A stretch of 52,197 nt of DNA, from NCBI GenBank assembly GCA_016934595.1, contig JAFGSM010000022.1, forward strand, positions 1-52,197. The letters are read 5' to 3'. The position numbers and the translations under genes are program-made. Below the pieces are notes generated by a model that was not told the DNA's origin, ran no database searches, and was given only the letters and a program-made list of their open reading frames with translations. The first letter of the stretch is position 1; each line of letters opens with the position of its first letter. This stretch comes from a bacterium. Its GTDB lineage: Bacteria > SZUA-182 > DTGQ01 > JAFGSM01. Below, one piece after another: positions 37,925-46,300 of the stretch.

Positions 37925-38517
37925 GACTGCGCGTCCCCCGAAGTCTTTGCTGTAAATCTAAATGTTATGGCCTGACAGCTAGTCTCCAGGATAACAGTGT
38001 CTCCCTCCAGTTCAGGTTTTTTCATGGAAATGTCATTGATGTTTACTATTCTGGGAAGATTGGCGACAAGATCAAAGAATTGCGCAACTATATGGTAGCT
38101 TCCTTTAATGATAATGTCTATTGGAACATCATTATAGAAATCCCTTGGAACCTCAGGTTTAGGCTGAAAAAGAAGGAATTCCAGGCCCACCATGCTTCCC
38201 ATGTCGGAGATTTTGGTCAAAAGGCTCGGTATCTCCTTTTCTGTCGGGAGCTGGGCCTGAACCTCAATCAGCCTTTTTTTGATCTTTTCCAGCTCTTCTT
38301 CTATATCTTTTATCCCCTTTGTCACTTCAAGATTCTCATTCAGGGTTTCTTGCAGTTTTGTCAATTCGGCCTGAAAGATTTCGATTTTTGTTTGTCTTGG
38401 TTTAAAGACATAATAGTAGCCCATAAGAGAGAAAATTAATATAAACAATACAAGGATCAATACCTTTTTGGATGCAGGGGTGGAGGATAGTGTCTTATTG
38501 AGTTCTCTGATGTCCAT
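37921..38517 (-). CDS. pilO: Type IV pilus assembly protein PilO
   Basis: This is an inner-membrane alignment protein. It has a short cytosolic start, one transmembrane helix (about 19-37), a coiled coil (about 45-100) and a ferredoxin-like periplasmic domain with VGLEFLLFQPKPE and PIDIIIKGSYHIVAQFFDLVANLPRIV, characteristic of PilO. It has 198 residues. Its ATG immediately follows the pilN stop. Confidence 0.93.
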   Translation of the reverse strand: MDIRELNKTLSSTPASKKVLILVLFILIFSLMGYYYVFKPRQTKIEIFQAELTKLQETLNENLEVTKGIKDIEEELEKIKKRLIEVQAQLPTEKEIPSLLTKISDMGSMVGLEFLLFQPKPEVPRDFYNDVPIDIIIKGSYHIVAQFFDLVANLPRIVNINDISMKKPELEGDTVILETSCQAITFRFTAKTSGDAQS

Positions 38518-39090
38518 TTAAGAGACACCCCCCTTTTCGTCTGTTTTGGCAGGAAGGAATTCGATTTGGCATCTAATGCTGAATGTGTGAAACTTCTTCC
38601 CTTTTACTACGGTCTGCCTTAGATTTTGAAGATCTATGCCCTTAAAATAAGGTGATTTATCAAGTTGTTGCATAAATTCAGATATGGCATTGTATGACGG
38701 TGTCATTCCCTCCAGGCGCAGAGAATCCCCTTGATTAACCAGGTTGTTCAGCCATACCTGCTCAGGGATGGCAAAACCCAATTCTTCCATAACATGGACA
38801 GGCCATTCCTGCTTTTTTTTCAGGGTGTCTATTATCTTGATCTTATTTTCCAGAATTGCTTTGTCATCTTTCAGTTTTTGTATCTTTTGAAGGTCCAGCT
38901 CCGAGCTTTCAATCTGTTTTCTTGTTTCGGCAACTTGCATTTTAAGTTCATTAACCCTGCCATTCATCTTTAACATGATTATGGACATTATTATCAACAG
39001 CAGGAAAATGGCTCCGCAAAGCACTGCTGAGTCTTTATATAAGACTACCGGAGGTTTTGGTTTTCTTGGAAGTAGGTTGATCCTTATCAT
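38518..39090 (-). CDS. pilN: Type IV pilus assembly protein PilN
   Basis: This is an inner-membrane alignment protein. The conserved cytosolic motif INLLPRKPK at residues 4-12 binds PilM. One transmembrane helix (about 24-44), a coiled coil and a periplasmic ferredoxin-like domain follow. It has 190 residues. Its start overlaps the pilM stop by four bases, so the two are translationally coupled. Confidence 0.95.
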   Translation of the reverse strand: MIRINLLPRKPKPPVVLYKDSAVLCGAIFLLLIIMSIIMLKMNGRVNELKMQVAETRKQIESSELDLQKIQKLKDDKAILENKIKIIDTLKKKQEWPVHVMEELGFAIPEQVWLNNLVNQGDSLRLEGMTPSYNAISEFMQQLDKSPYFKGIDLQNLRQTVVKGKKFHTFSIRCQIEFLPAKTDEKGGVS

Positions 39091-40157
39091 CTGTCTCCAA
39101 TCCTTCTCAAACCAAGGCCAACCACGACAGCCATCATGGGGGCGATGGAGGCAATAAATTCCATATCGAATCTTTTAGGGTCTATCAGTATATTTTTAAA
39201 GGGGTCAACGATCTCGACATGGATTCCCAGTTTTTCGTTTAGAAATTCAGGCAATCCTTCGATCATTCCTGCGCCTCCGCTCAAGTAGATATTGGAAATG
39301 GGGCTGTCCTCCGCAGTGGCTCTGAAATAATCAAATGACCGCTGGAATTCGGCCAGGAGCTCATCTAGAAAACCATTCATGGAAGGCTGTATATCATCCT
39401 TGCTCCGGCCTTCTACTTCATGACCCTTCAATAATGCCTCAGACTGTTCAAAATCTATAAGCATATCCCTCTGGATGTTTCTATGAAACTGATTGATGCC
39501 TATTGATGCGTCTCTGGTAAAAGAGGAGGCGTTGCCTTTTAGTATATTGATGCAAGTTGTCTCCGCCCCTATATCGATCAGAGCTGTAAAACCATCCTGC
39601 AAAGGGGTGTAATTTTCTTCAAACTGATTTTCCAGTGCAAAGGCGTCAATATCCACAACAACAGGTTTCAGTTCGGCAAGCTCCACCAGATTTACTATAT
39701 CTGCGATCCGGTCTTTTTTTACGGCTACCAAAAGGACATCCATTTCATCGTCAGGGCCATCGGATTTGGATATGATCTGGAAATCAAGGCTTACATCATT
39801 GATGTCGAAAGGGATAAACTGTTCCGCCTCCCATTGGATGGATTCCTCCAGTTCCTCATCGATCATCTTGGGGAGCTTTATCTTTTTTACGATAACCGAT
39901 CTGCCAGAGATAGAAGTGGCTATATTTTTGTTATCGATCTTGTTTTCATCAAAAACCTTTTTTATGGTCTCGGCAACTACCTCGGGTTTTTGTATCCCGT
40001 CTTCACTTATCACCTCGGGGGGGAGCTTTTTAAAAGCCAGTTTTATCAGTTCATATCCCTTGCCTTCTTTGTTCTTGTTCCTTGCCAATTGTACGACTTT
40101 TATAGCGCTAGCCCCTATGTCCAAACCCACCAGATCTTTATTTTCAAAAAATTTCAA
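39087..40157 (-). CDS. pilM: Type IV pilus assembly ATPase-like protein PilM
   Basis: This is a cytosolic actin-like protein that forms a ring under the pilus machine and binds the PilN tail. The FtsA/actin-type motifs are LVGLDIGASAIKVVQL near the start, ALIDIGAETTCINI (phosphate 2) and IYLSGGAGMIEGL (adenosine). It has 356 residues. It is first in the pilM-N-O-P-Q-lipoprotein operon. Confidence 0.96.
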   Translation of the reverse strand: MKFFENKDLVGLDIGASAIKVVQLARNKNKEGKGYELIKLAFKKLPPEVISEDGIQKPEVVAETIKKVFDENKIDNKNIATSISGRSVIVKKIKLPKMIDEELEESIQWEAEQFIPFDINDVSLDFQIISKSDGPDDEMDVLLVAVKKDRIADIVNLVELAELKPVVVDIDAFALENQFEENYTPLQDGFTALIDIGAETTCINILKGNASSFTRDASIGINQFHRNIQRDMLIDFEQSEALLKGHEVEGRSKDDIQPSMNGFLDELLAEFQRSFDYFRATAEDSPISNIYLSGGAGMIEGLPEFLNEKLGIHVEIVDPFKNILIDPKRFDMEFIASIAPMMAVVVGLGLRRIGDR

Positions 40158-40762
40158 AGAAGCTCACCCCTTTCCATTTTGATATTTTCTTCCATACTAA
40201 AATGTTCGGCAATAAGTGAAAAAACGTTCGGGTTTGTAAAAAGGGATTTAAAAAATCGCCTGGTTTTTAACAAACGATCTTGCCATTTTGCGTCGTCGAA
40301 AAGGATGAAAATAAACGACGAGGTGTATTTTCAAAAAATCAGAATAAAATCCAAATCAACGACAGAAAAAAATTATATCAAATATTCATTGCTGTCAAGT
40401 TATTATGCCGAAAATAAATTATATTCATTTTATAGAAGTATTTGGGCCATTATTGGATGTTAGCTATTTAATAACGTTAGTTTAAAATTGATATCCGCTT
40501 GCAGATTGTTTTTCCCTGCTTTGATGTAAAAGGTATGATCCTTTGATACCCAAGGAAAAAATAAGAATGAAAGATACCTTATTGGAAAGAAAAATTGGGA
40601 TTTAAAGGTCTGGTTGATTTAATAAAACTAACAAAAATCGCCTACTTTATATTATTAATGAGAGATTTGAAATGCAGAAAAGAATCCCTTTAAATGCGCA
40701 TCGGATTTGGGTTTATATGTTTTTTTACATTTATGGCAAGCCTTTTGCCTATTTAGACAGGA
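40158..40762. other. Divergent intergenic region between pilM and the minor-pilin operon
   Basis: These 605 bases are AT-rich with no supported gene. Promoters for both pilus operons must lie here. A sigma-54-like site is listed separately. Short open frames crossing the region on the plus strand have no ribosome site and look random. Confidence 0.5.
40734..40748 (+). promoter_or_regulatory. Sigma-54-like -24/-12 site before the minor-pilin operon
   Basis: TGGCAAGCCTTTTGC has GG and GC exactly ten bases apart and matches most of the consensus TGGCAC-N5-TTGC. Transcription would begin near 40760, only about three bases before the ATG at 40763. That would leave no ribosome site, so the match could be coincidental or the transcript leaderless. 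RpoN control of pilus genes is well known in other bacteria. Confidence 0.35.
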
Positions 40763-41308
40763 ATGAACAATAAATCTATAAACAATAAGGGCGTTACCAT
40801 GATCGAGTTAGTCATGGTCATTGCTATAATCGCCATAACTGCATGCATAGCAGTCTCGGGCTTGATTGTTTTAATGCCTAAATTGAGCCTTAATGCGGTG
40901 GCGAGGGATGTGTCGTCTAATTTTCACAGGGCGAAAATCGAGGCGGTCAAAAGGAACCTGCTGTGTACGATAACATTTAATATATTGGTTAATGGTCATA
41001 TATATGACTATGTAGTTTATATAGACTCCGACCAGGACCTCGAATATGATGCAGGCGAGGCAGTCATAAAGGCGGTAAGATTTTCCGATTATAAAGGCAG
41101 TGTTGGATTCGACGTCACCAAAGGCAACGCCGACGGCTTGACCTTTGAAAAGAATGACGATAATAAACCTTCTGTTGGGTTTAATCCGAGAGGACTTCCG
41201 ATCAATAACAGTGGCGGCTTTGGAATAGGTTCTGTTTACCTTAAAAACGCTCGCGGCAATACAAGACAGATATCTGTGAGCCCGGCAGGGAGGATAAGTA
41301 TCGATTGA
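40763..41308 (+). CDS. Minor pilin, GspH/FimT type (set 1)
   Basis: This prepilin-like protein has 181 residues. The cleavage motif is NNKG followed by VTMIELVMVIAIIAI, with the usual Glu at +5 and a hydrophobic helix of about 22 residues. The globular part resembles GspH/FimT, with an acidic calcium-like stretch DSDQDLEYDAGE and GFNPRGLPINNSGGF near the end. It is first in the plus-strand set that leads to PilY1. Confidence 0.88.
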   Translation: MNNKSINNKGVTMIELVMVIAIIAITACIAVSGLIVLMPKLSLNAVARDVSSNFHRAKIEAVKRNLLCTITFNILVNGHIYDYVVYIDSDQDLEYDAGEAVIKAVRFSDYKGSVGFDVTKGNADGLTFEKNDDNKPSVGFNPRGLPINNSGGFGIGSVYLKNARGNTRQISVSPAGRISID

Positions 41309-41396
41309 TTTGGTGTGGAATCACGATATCTATTATTTAATTAAATCAACATGCATGATATCAACCAACAGTAAAAAAAAAGAGGCGTATTCATCA

Positions 41397-42206
41397 ATGT
41401 CTTACAGATCTTACAATGAAAGAAAAACCGGCGGTTTTACTTTTATTGAGTTGCTGATAGCCATCTTTATGAGCTCTGTTATATTGATCGCCATATTCAA
41501 TTTTTATATCTCACAGAACAGGTCTTATTCTGTGCAGGATCAAGTGACGGAGATTCAGCAGAACCTGCGTGCTGCAATAAATATGATGGTGAAAGAGATA
41601 AGGATGGCCGGTTATGATCCTTCTGGAAACGCAGGGGCGGGGATTCTGGCGGCCAGCAATGATGGCATACGTTTTACGATGGATTTAGATATGGATGGAA
41701 ATACTAATGTTTATAATGAAGACATTACATACGGCATTTATACCGAAAACGGCATCAAAAAGCTGGGAAGAATGAGCCCTTTTAACGCTTCCATGCAGCC
41801 ACTGGCTGAAAATGTCGAGGCGCTCGGATTTGCTTATGCCTTTGATAGCGATGGGGATGATTTACTGGATACAGACGGCTCTCAGACCATCTGGGCGGTA
41901 AAAAGCGGCAGTACATGGTTTGATCTGGACACCAATGACGACGGGAAGATTGATGCGAACGATTTGGTTAATACCGGACAGGATACAGGGATTACGGCAA
42001 ACCTTTCCGATATTCGGGCTGTCAGGATATGGCTGCTTATTGGCACAAGCAAAAAAGATGACGATTTTATAAACAAGAAGACATATATTGTGGGAAATCA
42101 GGTCATAACCCCCAGCGCTGATTCAGATACATCCAATGACCACAAAAGGATGAGGGTTCTTGAAACGTATGTAAAATTGAGAAACCTGTCCCTATCAACG
42201 TATTAG
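41397..42206 (+). CDS. pilW: Minor pilin, PilW type (set 1)
   Basis: The prepilin motif is RKTGGFTFIELLIAIFMSS. The chosen ATG (41397) gives a 12-residue leader and has AGAGG 11 bases upstream. The frame stays open to 41310, but that would give an unusually long leader. After the helix come DQVTEIQQNLRAAINMMVKEIRMAGYDPSG, a PilW-type segment, and acidic loops such as DLDTNDDGKIDANDL that look like calcium-binding sites. The gene order FimT-PilW-PilV-PilX-PilY1 supports the name. Confidence 0.88.
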   Translation: MSYRSYNERKTGGFTFIELLIAIFMSSVILIAIFNFYISQNRSYSVQDQVTEIQQNLRAAINMMVKEIRMAGYDPSGNAGAGILAASNDGIRFTMDLDMDGNTNVYNEDITYGIYTENGIKKLGRMSPFNASMQPLAENVEALGFAYAFDSDGDDLLDTDGSQTIWAVKSGSTWFDLDTNDDGKIDANDLVNTGQDTGITANLSDIRAVRIWLLIGTSKKDDDFINKKTYIVGNQVITPSADSDTSNDHKRMRVLETYVKLRNLSLSTY

Positions 42207-42310
42207 AAAACCGGTTATTTGTCAGATAGTCAGGGCAGATGCAAATGGGGTCGTGTTTTGCTATAAACTTAGTGGGAAAAATTTAATATTTATAAGAGGT
42301 AAAAGTACTT

Positions 42311-42760
42311 ATGAGAATAAGGTTTTCAGACACGGGGATATTTCAACAGGGTTTTACCCTTATAGAGATACTTATAAGCATGGCCATATTCATGATAGGA
42401 TTTTTGGGGATCGCTATGATGCTAATAAGCACAATAAGAGGGAATTCTTTTTCCATAAGGTTGACCAATGCGGTACAGTTGGCTTCACAGCAGATAGAAG
42501 AGATCAACACGATGGACTATAACAGTGTTATCGATGTTGATAATGACGGGATTTCGGGTTTGAATGATCAGGATGTGTCTACAGCGGATGGCTATAACCT
42601 GAATGCGGAATCAGGCGGCATTGGAGAATTATACAATATCTATTGGAACGTGGCTGAAAATAGCCCTGTGACAAACACAAAGACAATAAGGGTTATTGTG
42701 ATATGGGAAGAGGAAGGAAAAAATAAAATGACAATCCTTGATTATTTAAGGACATTTTGA
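42311..42760 (+). CDS. pilV: Minor pilin, PilV type (set 1)
   Basis: This prepilin-like protein has 149 residues with leader MRIRFSDTGIFQQG and then FTLIEILISMAIFMIGFLG, the GFTLIE type of motif. The segment NAVQLASQQIEEINTMDY is typical of PilV. AGAGG precedes the ATG. It sits between the PilW and PilX homologues. Confidence 0.88.
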   Translation: MRIRFSDTGIFQQGFTLIEILISMAIFMIGFLGIAMMLISTIRGNSFSIRLTNAVQLASQQIEEINTMDYNSVIDVDNDGISGLNDQDVSTADGYNLNAESGGIGELYNIYWNVAENSPVTNTKTIRVIVIWEEEGKNKMTILDYLRTF

Positions 42761-42769
42761 GGTGTAAAA

Positions 42770-43282
42770 ATGAAATCCATTAAAATCATAATGATCCCGG
42801 ACATATTGAAAAATCAACGGGGCACGGCATTTATAATTACAATGATGCTCCTGATACTTCTCACCTTTATGGGGACCTTTGCATTGACGACGACAAACAT
42901 AGAGATAAACATTGCCGCGAATGAAAAGGATTATGTGCGTGACTTTTACATCTGTGATAGCGGATGGAAGGAGATACTTCCATGGCTCAACAACCATGCA
43001 TCTCCGCCGTCGTTGGTGAACGTCTCTTTGAATGATCCTAACACGGTGAAAAATTTTGGAGGCGGAGGGGATGGGATGACAAACAGCGCATTTCCAAATG
43101 GTACGGAGGATGGAAGCCTAAGCGGGATTCCCTACTGGAATAGGGTTGTATATAACACCAATACATTTGTTCCGGGAAGCGGCAGCGACTATTTGAGATT
43201 CTTTTATACGGTCACAAGCAATGCAAACAGGCGACAGGAGATAGACGTGACAATGGCAAAGGTTTTTAAGGTTGGATATTAA
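42770..43282 (+). CDS. pilX: Minor pilin, PilX type (set 1)
   Basis: The protein has 170 residues. The N-terminal segment NQRGTAFIITMMLLILLTFMG matches the PilX N-terminal domain, which lacks the usual Glu at +5. It continues with TTTNIEINIAANEKDYVRDFY, also typical. It ends with DVTMAKVFKVGY. It lies 9 bases after pilV and about 107 bases before the pilY1 start codon. Confidence 0.85.
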   Translation: MKSIKIIMIPDILKNQRGTAFIITMMLLILLTFMGTFALTTTNIEINIAANEKDYVRDFYICDSGWKEILPWLNNHASPPSLVNVSLNDPNTVKNFGGGGDGMTNSAFPNGTEDGSLSGIPYWNRVVYNTNTFVPGSGSDYLRFFYTVTSNANRRQEIDVTMAKVFKVGY

Positions 43283-43389
43283 ATCGATCTGTAAATCCCG
43301 AAGCTTAGGGAAATGAAGAAATAGAGAGAAAAACAAAAATGAAAAAAATTTGATAGAATCACATAAATTTTATTATGGGAGGTGCCGCC

Positions 43390-46300
43390 ATGTTTCGCCA
43401 ACGATTGGAAAAATTAGTTGTAATAGCCATTATAGTGTCTGTTGCTGTTTTGATTATAACAATGCCTGCAAATGTTAGGTCAGCTTCGGTGGATGTCAGG
43501 GTATCGGACTATCTGGACGATGGAGAGGAAAGGGTAAGCGACGGCGCGGTTGATCTGACGAGCCAGGATTTGGAACTTGTGGATGATTCCGGAAACCGTG
43601 GTCTGCAGATTGTGGGCATCCGTTTTCAGAATGTGGCTGTTCCTCAAGGGTCTGTGATCACAAATGCCTATATAGAACTTGAGGCATATGAAACAGACAG
43701 CGGAGCGACAAGTCTGACTATCAGAGGCGAGGCTGCTGATAACGCGAACTATTTTAGCTCTGCCGGTTATAATATTTCAAACAGATATAAAACGGCCGCC
43801 TTTGTTTCGTGGGGCAATATGCCTGCATGGAACATTTTGAATGAAAGGCACCAAACGCCAGATCTCAAATCGATCGTTCAGGAGATAGTGGACAGAACCG
43901 GATGGGCTTCCGGAAACTCAATGGCTTTTATCATCTCAGGAACAGGGGAGAGAACGGCTGCCTCATACGATGGAAAATCCGGATCAGCCCCGTTATTGCA
44001 TATAGAATATACCTCTAATTCGATAGATATCAGGGTGTCCCAATCGAGCGACGACGCTGAAGAGAACGCGGGGAATATGTCCCTCGCCAGTTCTGACCTC
44101 GAACTTGGTCAGGACGGTTCAGCCCAGACAGTGGGCATCCGTTTCCGGAATGTAAATGTGCCACAGGGGGCGCTTATTACCAGATGTTATATTGAGTTTG
44201 AGACGGATGAAATAGACACCGTCACCACAAATCTGGTTATCAAAGGGGAATCTTCAGACACTGCGGTCACATTCAGCAGCCTGAGCGGTGATATCTCAAG
44301 CAGGGCAACAACGAACGCATCCGTGTCCTGGACAAATGTCCCTGAATGGAATACTGTCGATGAAATCCACCGGACCCCTGATTTAAGCTCGATAGTCCAG
44401 GAGATTATTGGGAGGTCAGGGTGGTCGGCAGGAAATGCCATGGTGTTCATTATCACGGGCTCAGGCCAAAGGACCGCTGAGTCATACGACGGGGAACCTG
44501 CTGCCGCGCCTCTTCTCCATATAGAATATGCGCAGGGTGGATTTCCCTTCATTACGGTGGATAAAAACACCTTGGGCAGCGTCTGTTATGTAGGAACTGA
44601 TGCTTCACAGGGCGGTTTCACACTCAGCAATACAGGTTCGGCCACATTAGGCTATACAATATCAGACAATGCAACCTGGTTGTCTTGCTCTGCTGTTACG
44701 GGTCAACTTACTGCTGGGGGATACCTTTATGTTACAGTCAGTTATATAACATCTTCTTTAAGCGCAGGGGCATACTGGGGCACGATTACTATTTCAGATC
44801 CCAATGCGCCTAACAGCCCGGTTGAGATCGATGTCGGCGTGACTGTTCAGGCGCTTCCTGCTTCAACTGCCTGCGGCCATGTGCCTGTATATACAGAGAA
44901 TCTGGTGAGCCCTGCGATCTTGATACTCCTTGATGTTTCTGGCAGCATGAGAACCTTGATGCCCATATCGGATCAGGCGAATAATCCCAGGACGCCTGAT
45001 CTTGCGCCAATTGTTCAGGAGATTGTGAACAGGTCAGGGTGGGCGTCCGGAAACTCTATGGTATTTATAATCACAGGAAGCGGGCGAAGAACAGCTAAAT
45101 CCTATGATGGATCATCAGGATCTGCCCCTCTTTTGCATGTGGAGTATGATTTATCGTCTGTGGTTGATGTCAGGGTGTCCCGATCCAGCGATGACGCAGA
45201 GGAAAAAAGCACAAGAAGGGTAACTTTAAACAGCAACGATCTGGAATTAGTCAATGATGGTTCGGATCAGACCGTAGGCATACGTTTCCAGAACGTCCAG
45301 ATTCCAAAGGGAGCTACTATCACAAAAGCCTATATCGAGTTTGTGATCAACGTATCAAACAACGAGGCAACATCTTTGATTATTAAAGGCGAGGCATCCA
45401 ATAATCCTCCGACATTTTCGACATCTACAGGGAATATCTCAAACAGGGTCAAAACCTCCGCATCCGTGTCATGGAGCAATGTCCCCGAGTGGATAAAACC
45501 TACAGATCAGAGCAGGGTTGACATAGGAAAGGCAGTGATCAGCGAGCTGGTTAAGGATACAGGCATTTCATGGGGGTATGGCACATGGTCTACAAATGTA
45601 ACCTCATCTGACGGTTATGATTCCAGCGTTGATTATACAAAGGTTCATATCGGATGCAAGTTCCATGACGCCAACCATCAGGCGGACCTGCAGGCAAAGG
45701 TTGCTGCGACAACAACCTATTCAAGAACCCCTTTTGCCCCTTCGATAGAGGCATCAAGAAAGTATTTTACTTGCCAGAAAAAGGATAAGGATGGGACAGG
45801 CGACTATTATGTCGAGATAGATTGTCAGCCGAAGTTTTTGATTGAAATAACGGATGGCCTGGGCAATGTCGACAGCACAAATGATACGGTAAGACAGCGC
45901 ACGAATGATCTTTGCGATGCAGGCGTGACGCCAATAGCGGTTGGCTTTGGGATAGACGATGCCACCCAGATCAAGATAATGGCGGAGGTAAGCAATTCCA
46001 GGGGACATCTCTCAAGCGACCTGTATGCCGTGCACGATGAAGTAAATGGCGTAGGGCAGCCTTTTCTTGCCTTTAGCAAGGAGGCATTGGCAGAGGCCCT
46101 CGCAACAATCACCGAGCGAATAAAGGTTTTGATATTCCACGGCTCATCTCCTGCCCCTACAACCACAGCGGATCATGGCGACATGGTCATTGTCGCCGAG
46201 TTTAATCCTGCGGACTGGTCAGGGGACCTTGTGGCCAATACCTTCGATCCCTCCACAGGCAAATGGGACTACAAAATATGGAGGGCAAGCGAGGCTATGC

